A stretch of DNA of 64,000 nt from SLNP01 sp964568875 (GTDB lineage: Bacteria; Bacteroidota; Bacteroidia; Bacteroidales; VadinHA17). The stretch spans positions 1-64,000 of the forward strand of contig CAZMSH010000009.1 of NCBI GenBank assembly GCA_964568875.1. The letters are read 5' to 3'. A program made the position numbers and the translations under genes. Shown here piece after piece: positions 35,383-44,579 of this stretch (its first letter is position 1; every line of letters begins with the position of its first letter). A model generated the notes under the pieces. That model made no database searches. It worked only from the letters and a program-made list of their open reading frames with translations, and was not told the origin of the DNA.

Positions 35383-36996
35383 TCAGTTCTTTTCATTTTG
35401 TTTGGCTGCCTCCTTTTTTCTCCTTGATGCCGTCTGAATGCACTCTCTTCTTGCAATGATTACCGAGACTCCCTGATAACTGAGCTCCTCCTTCATCACT
35501 GCAATATTATCCTCATGGTTCTTCTTAAGAGGGACAATAACCCTTATATGTTCTCTTTCAACACCCAGCCCTCCACATATTGCTTCAAGTCTGTCTGTTG
35601 CGTGAGATTGCTGCCCGCCTGTCATTCCTGTTGTTGAATTATCAGATATAATTATGGTAACCGGCGAATTTTTCAGTACAGCATCAAGTAATCCCGTCAT
35701 CCCTGAATGAGTGAATGTTGAATCACCAATTACTGCAACAGCCGGAACAAGGCCGGCATCAGCAGCACCCACTGCCATTGTTACGGATGCCCCCATGTCT
35801 ACGCAGCTGTTAATTGCATTGTAAGGAGGTAATGCTCCCAGTGTGTAGCAACCTATATCTGAAAATACCCTGCCCGGATCATATGATGAAAGCGCCTCAT
35901 GAAGAGCCAGGTACATATCCGCATGTCCGCATCCTTTGCAGAACGACGGCGGCCTCATCCTGACAACTGAAGGAACATCTCCGCCATATGTTGATGGCAG
36001 ATCGAGTGCCGAGGCCACAATATTCGGATTAAGCTCTCCCTCACGCGGAACAGCACCGTCGAGTCTGCCCCTGATTTTCCTTTCACCAGGGAGTATACCC
36101 CTAAGTAATTCCTCCATTATGGGGTAACCCTCTTCAAGAATAAGGAGCTCATCAGAATCGGCATCTATTCTTTCGAAAAGAATGTTTTCGGGAGGATATG
36201 ATGAGACCTTAAGAACAGGATAAGGTATATCTCTGTCAGGATAGTTCTCCATCAGGTAATTATAGGCTATACCAAAGGCAATGATCCCAAGCCTGCGGTC
36301 AGTTCCGGGATAATAGGTGTTAAAGCCGTTAAGCAGAGTATCACGCCTCATGGTTTCATAGGTTCCAAGCAAAGCATGGTATCTTCGCCTTGCAATTGCC
36401 GGAAGCAGCACAAACTGCCTTGGATCTGATGGTAATGACAAGGTGTTCTGTTCAACATCAGGATGCCTTTGTACACCTGATCGTGAATGTGCAAGACGTG
36501 TTGTTATTCTCAACATCACAGGCACCCTGTACTTTTCTGATAACTCAAAACCGGCAAAAACCATATCATAAGCCTCTTGCTGGTTTGAGGGCTCCAGTAC
36601 CGGAACGAATGAGAATTTAGCATAAAATCTCGAATCCTGTTCATTTTGTGAGGAATGCATCGAAGGATCATCGGCAGCAACAACTATCAGCCCCCCGTTA
36701 ACACCAGTTATGGCTGAGTTGACAAAGCCATCAGCAGCTACGTTGAGTCCGACGTGCTTCATTGCCACCATGGCCCTTTTACCGGCATATGACATTCCAA
36801 GGGCTGCCTCCATTGCCGTCTTCTCATTCGCAGACCACTGCCGGTGAATATTCTTTGCAGCAGCAGCAGACGATCGCTGAACATACTCCATTATTTCCGT
36901 TGAGGGAGTACCGGGGTAAGCATACATCCCGCTCATGCCGGAATCAATCCCGGCCTGGGCTATTGCTTCATCTCCAAGTAATAACAATTTCTGCAT
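35383..36996 (-). CDS. iorA: Indolepyruvate:ferredoxin oxidoreductase alpha subunit, short form
   Basis: 537 residues. The N-terminal PYR-type domain has LLLLGDEAIAQAGIDSG and YAYPGTPSTEI. The thiamine-diphosphate domain has PSFCKGCGHAD, SDIGCYTLGALPP, GDSTFTHSG and NSTTGMTGGQ. The protein ends at AAKQNEKN shortly after RRECIQTASRRKK. IorA proteins normally continue with a C-terminal ferredoxin-like domain with two CxxCxxCxxxC clusters; none is encoded here. There is no frameshifted continuation, as iorB starts 5 bp later. Electrons may leave via a separate ferredoxin, or another iron-sulfur protein may replace the domain. Confidence 0.94.
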   Translation of the reverse strand: MQKLLLLGDEAIAQAGIDSGMSGMYAYPGTPSTEIMEYVQRSSAAAAKNIHRQWSANEKTAMEAALGMSYAGKRAMVAMKHVGLNVAADGFVNSAITGVNGGLIVVAADDPSMHSSQNEQDSRFYAKFSFVPVLEPSNQQEAYDMVFAGFELSEKYRVPVMLRITTRLAHSRSGVQRHPDVEQNTLSLPSDPRQFVLLPAIARRRYHALLGTYETMRRDTLLNGFNTYYPGTDRRLGIIAFGIAYNYLMENYPDRDIPYPVLKVSSYPPENILFERIDADSDELLILEEGYPIMEELLRGILPGERKIRGRLDGAVPREGELNPNIVASALDLPSTYGGDVPSVVRMRPPSFCKGCGHADMYLALHEALSSYDPGRVFSDIGCYTLGALPPYNAINSCVDMGASVTMAVGAADAGLVPAVAVIGDSTFTHSGMTGLLDAVLKNSPVTIIISDNSTTGMTGGQQSHATDRLEAICGGLGVEREHIRVIVPLKKNHEDNIAVMKEELSYQGVSVIIARRECIQTASRRKKEAAKQNEKN

Positions 36997-37241
36997 CTAT
37001 ATTATCTCCTTTGTATTATTTTATGTCTGAAACTTCGCTCAATACCGATGTAAATATGGCTATATTTTCCAAAAACCAAAATGATTTTATGTTACGGCAA
37101 ACTTAATTCAACATAAGATGGCTTAACACATTAAGAGCGGATAAATCATAAAATTACGTTAAATGTATGGTTTCATTGCATTGTAATAACTATTTTACGA
37201 ACTCTTTTAACCAAATTTGCGTTTATTACATAAAAAGCTTT

Positions 37242-37877
37242 TTGAGAAATTTCTGCTACATATTCTCACTGATTTGTCTCATTACTCTTAATGTGACCGG
37301 TCAGACCATTACCGACAGGAAATATATCCAGATTGATGGTATAGTCTACGATGAGCAGGGAAATCCGCTTTCAAACATTTCCATAATGTCAATGGCTCTG
37401 AGAAAAGGAGCAACAAGCAGAAATTCAGGCATCTATTCGGTCATAAGCACTCCCGGAGACACCGTTATATTCACTGCAATGGGGTTTAAGAATACACTCC
37501 TGCCAATTCCTTCAGACTTTGAAGGAACCAGATATCTTAAGGATGTATTTCTGGAATATGACACAATATCTATCCACGATGTATTGGTCCTGCCGTGGGG
37601 TTCATATGCTGAATTCAAAAAGGCTGTTGTCGAGACAGATTTTCACGACTATGAAGTAGAGAATATGACTGAAAACCTGGTTCTCCTTCAGAAACAGATT
37701 ATTGAAAGCTCCGGACTATCTCCGGAGGCTGCCTACAGGCACGTTGCGAGGCAATACACCAATGCAGCATATACCAGAAACCAGTTTCCGGAAAACAACC
37801 TTCTTAATCCCTTTGCATGGTCTAAATTCATCAAGGGTCTAAGAGAAGGACTTCTAAAAAATGAAAGGAAACGCTGA
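37242..37877 (+). CDS. Secreted protein with carboxypeptidase-regulatory-like domain
   Basis: 211 residues if translation begins at TTG 37242, which opens a signal peptide (RNFCYIFSLICLITLNVTGQ). The alternative ATG at 37167 adds 25 residues that look like translated leader. The CarboxypepD_reg-like beta-sandwich (QIDGIVYDEQGNPLSNISI, GIYSVISTPGDTVIFTAMGF) is common at the N terminus of Bacteroidota outer-membrane proteins, but here it stands alone. It is followed by a helical C terminus (FKKAVVETDFHDYEVENM). The role is unknown. It converges with the nitroreductase gene 15 bp away. Confidence 0.75.
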   Translation: MRNFCYIFSLICLITLNVTGQTITDRKYIQIDGIVYDEQGNPLSNISIMSMALRKGATSRNSGIYSVISTPGDTVIFTAMGFKNTLLPIPSDFEGTRYLKDVFLEYDTISIHDVLVLPWGSYAEFKKAVVETDFHDYEVENMTENLVLLQKQIIESSGLSPEAAYRHVARQYTNAAYTRNQFPENNLLNPFAWSKFIKGLREGLLKNERKR

Positions 37878-37892
37878 CAAGGGACTTTAATC

Positions 37893-38489
37893 TCATCCCT
37901 TCTGTTTGAAAACAATGCCCGGCTGTTTAGGGTCGTTTCTGAAGACAACCTCTTCAAATGGTTTTCTGGGCCGCCTCTTTTTGTCCTTGACAGAAACCTC
38001 ATCAGGTATCTGGTCATTCTCGCCATAATAACCAAGGGCCATCATGGCAACGGGAATGACATCATCGTCGAGACCAAAGTACTTCCTTACCCTCTGCCTT
38101 GAAAAGCCTCCCATAACGTGAACATCAATCCCGAATGCTGTAGCCTGGTTCAGGATATTACCGGTTGCCAGACCGAGGTCATGGAGGGCATAGTAATTCT
38201 CCTTCCTGGTCACTGATGACTTTGAGCGCGCCAGATTTACGACAAGTGCTCCTGCCTGGCTCGCCCATACCTGGTTTGCCTCGTCAAGAAACCCGACAAA
38301 CTCCCTGAAACTGGCCTGATCATCTCTTTCAGCATAGATAAATTGCCAGGGTTGCTCATTGAAACTTGACGGCGCGCAGATAGCTGCCTCAAGAGATAAT
38401 CTGACCTTCTCAGGATCAAGGGGCCTTTCTGAAAAGGAATAGGGACTCCAACGGTTTCTGATATTCTCGTGTAATTCACATTTTCCCAT
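37893..38489 (-). CDS. Nitroreductase family FMN-dependent oxidoreductase
   Basis: 198 residues. FMN-binding features are NIRNRWSPYSFSERPLD (first Arg motif), APSSFNEQPWQFIYA and the later GIDVHVMGGFSRQRVRKYFGL and VAMMALGYYGE. These match the family that reduces nitro-aromatics, quinones or related substrates with NAD(P)H. No signal peptide is visible. It is 39 bp downstream of the AEC transporter on the same strand, so they may be co-transcribed. Confidence 0.93.
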   Translation of the reverse strand: MGKCELHENIRNRWSPYSFSERPLDPEKVRLSLEAAICAPSSFNEQPWQFIYAERDDQASFREFVGFLDEANQVWASQAGALVVNLARSKSSVTRKENYYALHDLGLATGNILNQATAFGIDVHVMGGFSRQRVRKYFGLDDDVIPVAMMALGYYGENDQIPDEVSVKDKKRRPRKPFEEVVFRNDPKQPGIVFKQKG

Positions 38490-38528
38490 GACGTAAAGGG
38501 TTTAGGTTATCGACTTCTGCTGTTATGA

Positions 38529-39482
38529 TCAGAGGAACATACTCATCAGGTAAAGGATAAAAGGTAACGTTACAATACTTAATATAGTTGAAACAAAAAC
38601 ATTTGCCGTCGCCAGTTTCTCGTCCGCACCAAACACCTTGGCAAGAATAATAATGTTTGCCATACAAGGCATTGAGCTCTCTACCAGTAGCACCGACAGT
38701 ACCAGATTATCCGGCTGATATCCTGTCATGCGCATCATAATCACAAATATTGCCAGTAGCAACACCGGTATCAACAACAGTTTGTTAAAGGTAAGAAAAT
38801 ATACTATACGCCTTCCAAACAGACCATCGAGATTACCGTGGTACATCATAGCCCCTATGTATATCATTGAAAGATAGGTATTTGTACTACCCAGACCACC
38901 AAGCGATTTCATCAAAAACTCAGGCAGCTTTATTCCGGCCAGGAACATCAACAAACCCAGCACAATTGCTAATGTATTAATATTAAACACTTTAAGCATA
39001 CTCTTTCCAACAGGGGTTCCGTTTCCCGATGACAGCATTACCACCCCTACAGTCCACATCAGAATTGTCGACACCAATTGTAACATACTTGCATATAGCA
39101 ATCCTTCATCTCCGAAAAGCGCGTACACAACCGGATATCCAAGGTAAATTGTGTTCCCGAATACGCTGTGTGTCCTGAAAATGGCAGCCTCCCTCCTGTC
39201 GAGGCGCAAAATCACCGTCCCCAGCCACCCCATAAGCAACATGAACATCATAACTGCAAACGCAAGGCCCACCATAGAAAAGCTGTTGACCAGCAATCTT
39301 GGGGTAATATCCATTTTGCTGAAGTTAGTCAACAGCATCAGTGGAAGGGTAATATTAAAGATTATCTTAGCAAGAATGTCCTTAGCGCTCTCGGTAAGGA
39401 CTTTAAAGAAAGAACCGGCGACCCCGACGAGTACCAGAACACCAAGTATCAGAATCTGATTAAGAATAATTTCAGCCTGCAT
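38529..39482 (-). CDS. AEC family transporter
   Basis: 317 residues, with about ten predicted membrane helices and the auxin-efflux-carrier fold: an N-terminal bundle (LILGVLVLVGVAGSFFKVL) and a C-terminal bundle with VLSVLLVESSMPCMANIIIL, which is the crossing helix region. Bacterial members export malate or other organic acids. The substrate is not known. The GLGSTNTYLSMIYIGAMMY segment lies between the two bundles. Confidence 0.9.
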   Translation of the reverse strand: MQAEIILNQILILGVLVLVGVAGSFFKVLTESAKDILAKIIFNITLPLMLLTNFSKMDITPRLLVNSFSMVGLAFAVMMFMLLMGWLGTVILRLDRREAAIFRTHSVFGNTIYLGYPVVYALFGDEGLLYASMLQLVSTILMWTVGVVMLSSGNGTPVGKSMLKVFNINTLAIVLGLLMFLAGIKLPEFLMKSLGGLGSTNTYLSMIYIGAMMYHGNLDGLFGRRIVYFLTFNKLLLIPVLLLAIFVIMMRMTGYQPDNLVLSVLLVESSMPCMANIIILAKVFGADEKLATANVFVSTILSIVTLPFILYLMSMFL

Positions 39483-39515
39483 AAAATATCAGGGTACGGC
39501 AAAATGTTTAACAGA

Positions 39516-39523
39516 CAAATGTA
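39516..39523 (-). promoter_or_regulatory. Bacteroidota -7 box for the AEC transporter
   Basis: TACATTTG on the minus strand matches TAnnTTTG exactly, 33 bp before the ATG. No -33 TTTG at 20 bp is seen. Confidence 0.4.
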
Positions 39524-39546
39524 ATAATTTAATAATTTCGCACCCT

Positions 39547-40293
39547 ATGAGAAGGTATGAAGGAAGACTCGCAGGATTACTGGGTACGATAATTATTCAT
39601 CTGCTCGCCGCAATACTTTTCTTTTCCGTAAAGCTTAATACCCTGAAACGGGAAAGAGAAAAGGAGTTTATCCTTGTTTTTGAAGAGGTTACGGAGGAAC
39701 CTGACCTTGACATTACCACACCCGGGCAGATATCGGAAGAGCAGCTTACCGACGTTGACATGATGATAAGGAATATTGTCAGGAACCTGGCAAACCCGGA
39801 AAACCCCGTCATCGATCCGCAGGAATACCAGGACATGGTCAAGGAGGAGATGATAAAAAGGGGCCTTCTTGGAGAAGACAACTTCATCGATGACTGGAAA
39901 AAAAGGGAGACTGAAGAAGGAGCAATCGAAATAGCAGAGAAGCTGAGAGAGGAGTATACTAAAACCCACGAGGAAAAGGAACCGATCAATTACCGGGGAC
40001 CTACCCGCGTTTATTACAGGCTTGAAAACAGATACCACACTCATCTGCCCATTCCAATATATAAATGTGAAGGCGCCGGCAAAGTCTCTCTTTCCATAGA
40101 GGTCGACAGAGACGGTAATGTGCTGTCAGCAAAGGCTATAGCAGGAGAGAGCACTACAAGAGACCCCTGTCTGATAGAGACAGCAGTAAGCTATGCCATG
40201 ATGTCAAAGTTTAATAACAGCCCCGGTTCCCCCGCTAAACAAGACGGAACACTGACTTTTCACTTCGTTGCCCAGGGCCGCACCGAACAGTAG
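39547..40293 (+). CDS. TonB-like energy-transducer protein
   Basis: 248 residues. It has a single N-terminal membrane helix (LLGTIIIHLLAAILFFSV), a periplasmic linker of about 130 residues that is charged and helical rather than proline-rich, and a C-terminal domain with YKCEGAGKVSLSIEVDRDGNV, which fits the TonB_C fold. ExbB/ExbD genes are not nearby. The first 30 residues and the domain order suit a TonB-like role in powering outer-membrane transport; the unusual linker leaves other envelope roles open. Confidence 0.78.
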   Translation: MRRYEGRLAGLLGTIIIHLLAAILFFSVKLNTLKREREKEFILVFEEVTEEPDLDITTPGQISEEQLTDVDMMIRNIVRNLANPENPVIDPQEYQDMVKEEMIKRGLLGEDNFIDDWKKRETEEGAIEIAEKLREEYTKTHEEKEPINYRGPTRVYYRLENRYHTHLPIPIYKCEGAGKVSLSIEVDRDGNVLSAKAIAGESTTRDPCLIETAVSYAMMSKFNNSPGSPAKQDGTLTFHFVAQGRTEQ

Positions 40294-40300
40294 GTATCTC

Positions 40301-40996
40301 TCAGATTGACAGCACCTGACTGCGAATTGTTTCCCTGATACGATCGTACCTGAACCGCTTCGACAGTGATATGTAAAATACCTTTGAATCCATGTCAGAG
40401 TAGGGTCTCAGGCCTGTGAGCGGATCGCGGTATGACCTGTTCATGAAATCATCAAGGTAATACTTGAACGTTACCGTCATTCCTGACCTGAGATTGATGC
40501 CTGCAAAAAGGGAAGGAATGAGACTGTTGGTTTTTCTTGAGAACCAGTCAGTCTCGCGATATACCCTCTCGCGTCCGTCAAACCACTTCTCCTTGTAATG
40601 AAAAAGCCATTCGTATTCGCCTCCGCCAAACAGAAAAACATTTCTGCCCAGGTCACCAATTTTAACAGCCAGCGGAACTCCGAGAGTATAGGAGCGTCGC
40701 TTTACTGTTGATAACATATTCAGGCCTATTACTTCATTCTGTGTAATAAAGCCTACATTTCTGATTGCAAGTCCGTAGTATAAACCGAACTGATCGGTGA
40801 TGTCGTAATTTTTGTACGCACCGGTGTGATAATATACAGTCCATCTTAGCTCGGTATCGATATCAAGTCCCGGACGGCTTACCTGAGACATTGAAAATAT
40901 CATCTCCGAATCAGTGGTAACATATGTTCTCTGGGCCACGGCAACAGTTTGCGTCAGAACAATAATGGCAAGTATAAAGATTCCTGGTTTCATCAT
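40301..40996 (-). CDS. Outer-membrane beta-barrel protein, unknown ligand
   Basis: 231 residues. The signal peptide is MKPGIFILAIIVLTQTVAVAQ. Amphipathic strands (ELRWTVYYHTGAY, FGLYYGLAIRNVGF, GMTVTFKYYLDDFM) alternate with loops, consistent with a small barrel. It lies tail-to-tail with the TonB-like gene, 7 bp apart. It has no close relative that I can name. Confidence 0.75.
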   Translation of the reverse strand: MMKPGIFILAIIVLTQTVAVAQRTYVTTDSEMIFSMSQVSRPGLDIDTELRWTVYYHTGAYKNYDITDQFGLYYGLAIRNVGFITQNEVIGLNMLSTVKRRSYTLGVPLAVKIGDLGRNVFLFGGGEYEWLFHYKEKWFDGRERVYRETDWFSRKTNSLIPSLFAGINLRSGMTVTFKYYLDDFMNRSYRDPLTGLRPYSDMDSKVFYISLSKRFRYDRIRETIRSQVLSI

Positions 40997-41020
40997 AATG
41001 GGTTTTTGGTGATATGACTG

Positions 41021-41740
41021 TCAATCAAAAAGTGTACCTGTTGTATTGTAATTGCAGGGTTTTATCAGTTCAGGCCTGTTTTTATCTTCATTGCGCGATG
41101 AAATCAACCGACCTATAGTCCATGCTGAGAGAGAATCATCACTACAAGGCACCATCAGGCTCCTTATCTCAGTGTTTGCGGCTGCCGGGTCAAGCCATTT
41201 TTCAATGGTCTGATCATCAAGTATCAGCGGCATTCTCTTTTTTGTATTGTGAATTTCACTCATGAGGTCATTAGCCTCTGTGGTAATTATGGAAAAGGTG
41301 ACGACCTTACCTCCGTCCCCGTCAGAGACCCATTGGCTCCATAGCCCACCCAGAGACAAATGATTACCTGCAGCAGATGTTATATACCATGGCAGTTTAC
41401 CTGACGACGTATGCTGCCACTCATAAAAACCGTTAACAGGAATTATACATCTTCTGTTTCTGAATGAATCGGAAAAAGAGGGTTTTGAATCTGCTGACTC
41501 TGCCCTTGCATTAAAGGTTTTAACCCTGATCTCATTTGCCGAGGAAGAATCCCTGATCCATTCCGGTATGAGGCCCCATTTCATTAACACTATTCTGTCT
41601 GAACAGATTACAGGCATTTCAGGCAAAGAGTAAGCATGGTAGTAGTAGCTTGGCCGGTAATTTTCATGATCAATGAAATCACGGCCATATATGCTTTCAA
41701 GCTCCTCCTTTATCAGATTTATATTTACTGTAAAGCACAT
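41021..41740 (-). CDS. SRAP family (YedK/HMCES-like) DNA-crosslink protein
   Basis: 239 residues starting at ATG 41740, so that Cys is residue 2 (MCFTVN). This catalytic cysteine forms a covalent bond with abasic sites in single-stranded DNA and must be exposed after Met removal. An upstream TTG would bury it. The active-site Asn is in FNARAES, and Glu is in IPVNGFYEWQH; the C-terminal MPLILDDQTIEKWL matches the family. Its start lies inside the upstream serine hydrolase gene, with a 44-bp overlap. Confidence 0.93.
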   Translation of the reverse strand: MCFTVNINLIKEELESIYGRDFIDHENYRPSYYYHAYSLPEMPVICSDRIVLMKWGLIPEWIRDSSSANEIRVKTFNARAESADSKPSFSDSFRNRRCIIPVNGFYEWQHTSSGKLPWYITSAAGNHLSLGGLWSQWVSDGDGGKVVTFSIITTEANDLMSEIHNTKKRMPLILDDQTIEKWLDPAAANTEIRSLMVPCSDDSLSAWTIGRLISSRNEDKNRPELIKPCNYNTTGTLFD

Positions 41741-43049
41741 CCTGATCAATATTAGAATTAAAAGAATGCTTCAGCGGCAGTGGCATATGGTACCTGAACA
41801 TATCATCCTGCCGCCATTCCCTGGTTTGAGAAAGAATCCTGTTCATTAAACTGTTTATCTCATTGGTTAGTTCAGGTCCGTTCCATGCGCTTGAATTAAG
41901 TAGCACAACCCAGGCCATTCCGTTTGGAAGTCTTTTCATCATAGCAGTGGTGCCAGGGAAAAAACCTGTTCGCCACCATACCCCGTTCGGAAACGATGAT
42001 CGCCACCCCAGCGGGGCATAACCATTTGTGATGTCAGTCATCTGCTCTATCATCTCTGAAGGCAGAATATCAGGGAAATTGTTAAAACCGTCAACTGCCA
42101 GTAGTATCTTTAACAGATCAGGGGCAGTTGCCACCCATGCGCCAGCTGCTCCCAGTGACTCAATATCATTTCCGCCATAACTGGCCGGAACAATTTCACC
42201 GGTACCGTAAACTGACAGCTTGGGAATAGCATCCTGTTGTTCATAATACTTCACCTCGTTAATGAGCCTGCCTTCCTCAAGATTACTGCCCAGCATCATA
42301 TCATAGATACCAAGCGGCTCGAATATTTTCTCCCTGCAATAATCTTCGTATGTCATGCCTGAAGCTTTCTCCACTACCAGTCCGAGAATGGCATATCCCA
42401 GGTTTGAGTACGATCTTCCGGTTCCGGGGTAATAATGGAGCCTCCTGTCAAGGGCAAATCTCACATAATCTGTTGTTGTGAGGGGCAAACCCTTGTCCAT
42501 CTGCCGTGCTATTGACTGGGTAATAAACATATGATCGCCATATCGTAAGGACCAGCCGCCCTGATGTCCCAGCAGATGAGCAACAGTAATATTGTAAACC
42601 CTGTTATCTCGCGGATTCGCAAAAACAGAGTCGTTAAGGATAGCATCTGGTCCGAAGACCCTGTCGTCAACAGAAATCTTGCCCTCTTCAACAAGTTTTA
42701 GCACAGCAATCGCCGTAATCAGCTTCGAGACACTGGCAACCCTGAATCTGTGATAGGGTTCTGCTTCAATATAATTCTCCATGTCGGCATACCCGAAACC
42801 ATGAGCAAAAACCAGCCTGCCGTCTTTAGAAACAGCTACAGACGCCCCCTTTATTTCCCACTTTCTCATAAAGGAGCTGTAAAGGCGTTCAATGTAGTCA
42901 GTATTCCTCCCTTTTGAGAGATCATTTGTAATCCTGATATTGCCCGGTACCAGATAATCACTGTTGAATTCTACACGGTGAGTTACCAGCGGAGTACGTG
43001 TAATAAACAGCAAAAGAAGAGTAAGACCTATGCTACTGTATTTCATCAT
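41697..43049 (-). CDS. Exported serine hydrolase, beta-lactamase class C-like
   Basis: 450 residues with an N-terminal hydrophobic signal (IGLTLLLLFITRTPLV). The nucleophile motif SxxK is SVSK in FRVASVSKLITA, and the YxN motif is YSN in GRSYSNLGYAILGLV. WRTGFFPGTTAMMKRL occupies the region of the KTG motif. The family includes esterases, D-aminopeptidases and beta-lactamases, and this one cannot be assigned further. The last 44 bp overlap the SRAP start, so the two are co-transcribed; the functional link is unclear. It has a well-formed promoter. Confidence 0.9.
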   Translation of the reverse strand: MMKYSSIGLTLLLLFITRTPLVTHRVEFNSDYLVPGNIRITNDLSKGRNTDYIERLYSSFMRKWEIKGASVAVSKDGRLVFAHGFGYADMENYIEAEPYHRFRVASVSKLITAIAVLKLVEEGKISVDDRVFGPDAILNDSVFANPRDNRVYNITVAHLLGHQGGWSLRYGDHMFITQSIARQMDKGLPLTTTDYVRFALDRRLHYYPGTGRSYSNLGYAILGLVVEKASGMTYEDYCREKIFEPLGIYDMMLGSNLEEGRLINEVKYYEQQDAIPKLSVYGTGEIVPASYGGNDIESLGAAGAWVATAPDLLKILLAVDGFNNFPDILPSEMIEQMTDITNGYAPLGWRSSFPNGVWWRTGFFPGTTAMMKRLPNGMAWVVLLNSSAWNGPELTNEINSLMNRILSQTREWRQDDMFRYHMPLPLKHSFNSNIDQDVLYSKYKSDKGGA

Positions 43050-43076
43050 CGATATTCATAACCTGTAGGGCCGGGG

Positions 43077-43108
43077 CAAAATTAATGGAATATTTTCCTT
43101 CAGCCAAA
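43077..43108 (-). promoter_or_regulatory. Bacteroidota promoter for the serine hydrolase-SRAP operon
   Basis: On the minus strand TTTG (43105-43108) is separated by exactly 20 bp from TAATTTTG (43077-43084), a full match to TTTG-N20-TAnnTTTG. It ends 27 bp before the ATG. Confidence 0.75.
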
Positions 43109-43147
43109 ATTACTGTCAACGAAGGTCTGAGATAATTAATAAAGAGA

Positions 43148-43155
43148 TAAATTTG
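43148..43155 (+). promoter_or_regulatory. Bacteroidota -7 box for the ankyrin protein
   Basis: TAAATTTG matches TAnnTTTG exactly. The first ATG (43161) would lie at the transcription start, while ATG 43179 leaves a short leader, so this box supports the second start. Confidence 0.5.
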
Positions 43156-43178
43156 CATTTATGATACCTGGTGGTTTA

Positions 43179-44579
43179 ATGAAACTCGGCAATAGACTCA
43201 TTTTCACATTTCTTCTGGCTCTTTTCGGTCAATGTGCATGTGCACAGGTCTGGACGAGTAATCAATACCAGAGTTTATCTTATGATCTGCGCCTTCTTTT
43301 TTCTTCAGCAGCCGGTGATACATCGCTTATAGGAACACTTCTGGCAGCGGGAGCTGACATCGACGTTCAGTCTGATAACGGTGCCACACCTCTTGCATAT
43401 GCCGTTGCATATGATCAGATAGCAGCTACAGAATATCTCCTCAGGGCCGGTGCCGATCCGGAAATCTCAAACTACAGAAGAGAAACACCTTTGCACCTGG
43501 CTATTTTCAACCAAAACCTGAGCATAGCCGAAATGCTTATCAGATACGGGGCAAATATTGATGCACGCGATATGCATGGAGCAACGCCATTGCATTATGC
43601 TGCCCTTTTCGGGTACTTCTATGAAGCCGATATGCTCATATATTATGATGCACTTTACGACATAAAATCCCAGGATGGAACCACGCCCCTTATGGCTGCC
43701 GTTATCTCCGGTAATTTTGATATTGCAGATATTCTGATTAAGGAAGGCGCCAACGTTAACAGCAGAGATAATGACGGATATACACCTTTGTTGATTGCTG
43801 CCCAAAACGGAGATACTATAATGTCTGAACTGCTGTTGATGAGCGGAGCAGATCTCTACGCCGTGGCAGACGATGGCTATAACGCACTTTCAATATCTGT
43901 AAGAGACGGACACCCCGGCATGTTCAACCTGCTCACCGCCAAAGGAAATCTCTGGCCCGAGGTGAAAGGCGTCAATCCCTGGTTAGTACTTGAACAGTAC
44001 AGAAGAAAGGATTTTGTAAATCTACTCTCCCGGAACAGTATCAGAAAACCATCCAATGATTTACTTACTTATTTGTCAGGTGAGGTATCACTTCTGGCAT
44101 CAGGTTACCAATTATTTTCAGGAGCTGCAATTCAGGGAAGAGAAGGCATCAGCGGCCTGGGATTCACCCTTGGCACTTATTTCAAACCATTTAAAACCAG
44201 AATAATTATTCAGGAAGATAATGAGAACTTCACCCAGTATATCGATCAGAGAGGAGTGCTTTACGGGGGTGTCTTCAGGGACTTTGTACTTAATGACAAT
44301 ATTCCTTTAAGAATATGGATCCTTAATATCGCAGGGAAGGCAGGATACCGGTTTGGAAACAGCTATCCCGGCTCATCTCTTAAGCCTGAACAGGGTTTTG
44401 TCTTTATACCTTCCGTATCACTTACGCTCGAATTGAGAAATGCGGCCTTTTCAGTGGGAACCGAATACATGAGGACTGAGGTATACAGAAGCGGTCCGCT
44501 TTGGTTCAGGGCAGGATTCTACTATAAATACAACACAAACAATGTTAAATCAAAAGGCAAGGTTATAAGATGGTACTGA
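43179..44579 (+). CDS. Exported ankyrin-repeat protein with probable beta-barrel C terminus
   Basis: 466 residues from ATG 43179, where a signal peptide begins (MKLGNRLIFTFLLALFGQC). ATG 43161 is an alternative but too close to the promoter. About six to seven ankyrin repeats fill residues 45-260 (NGATPLAYAVAYDQIAATEY, ETPLHLAIFNQNLSIAEMLI, GATPLHYAALFG, GTTPLMAAVISGNFDIADIL, GYTPLLIAAQNGDTIMSELL). The C-terminal 190 residues are amphipathic strands (GISGLGFTLGTYFKP, GVLYGGVFRDFVL, AAFSVGTEYMRTEVYR, FRAGFYYKYNTN) with an aromatic end (IRWY), as in small outer-membrane barrels. It overlaps the downstream lipoprotein gene by 10 bp. Confidence 0.82.
   Translation: MKLGNRLIFTFLLALFGQCACAQVWTSNQYQSLSYDLRLLFSSAAGDTSLIGTLLAAGADIDVQSDNGATPLAYAVAYDQIAATEYLLRAGADPEISNYRRETPLHLAIFNQNLSIAEMLIRYGANIDARDMHGATPLHYAALFGYFYEADMLIYYDALYDIKSQDGTTPLMAAVISGNFDIADILIKEGANVNSRDNDGYTPLLIAAQNGDTIMSELLLMSGADLYAVADDGYNALSISVRDGHPGMFNLLTAKGNLWPEVKGVNPWLVLEQYRRKDFVNLLSRNSIRKPSNDLLTYLSGEVSLLASGYQLFSGAAIQGREGISGLGFTLGTYFKPFKTRIIIQEDNENFTQYIDQRGVLYGGVFRDFVLNDNIPLRIWILNIAGKAGYRFGNSYPGSSLKPEQGFVFIPSVSLTLELRNAAFSVGTEYMRTEVYRSGPLWFRAGFYYKYNTNNVKSKGKVIRWY

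Noticed and set aside
35377..35383. Frameshift that might hide the missing ferredoxin domain of IorA
   Set aside because: Only 5 bp separate iorA from iorB, so there is no room for the domain.
37167..37241. ATG start of the carboxypeptidase-regulatory-like protein
   Set aside because: The first 25 residues are cysteine- and asparagine-rich and do not fit a signal peptide; TTG 37242 begins one. Not certain.
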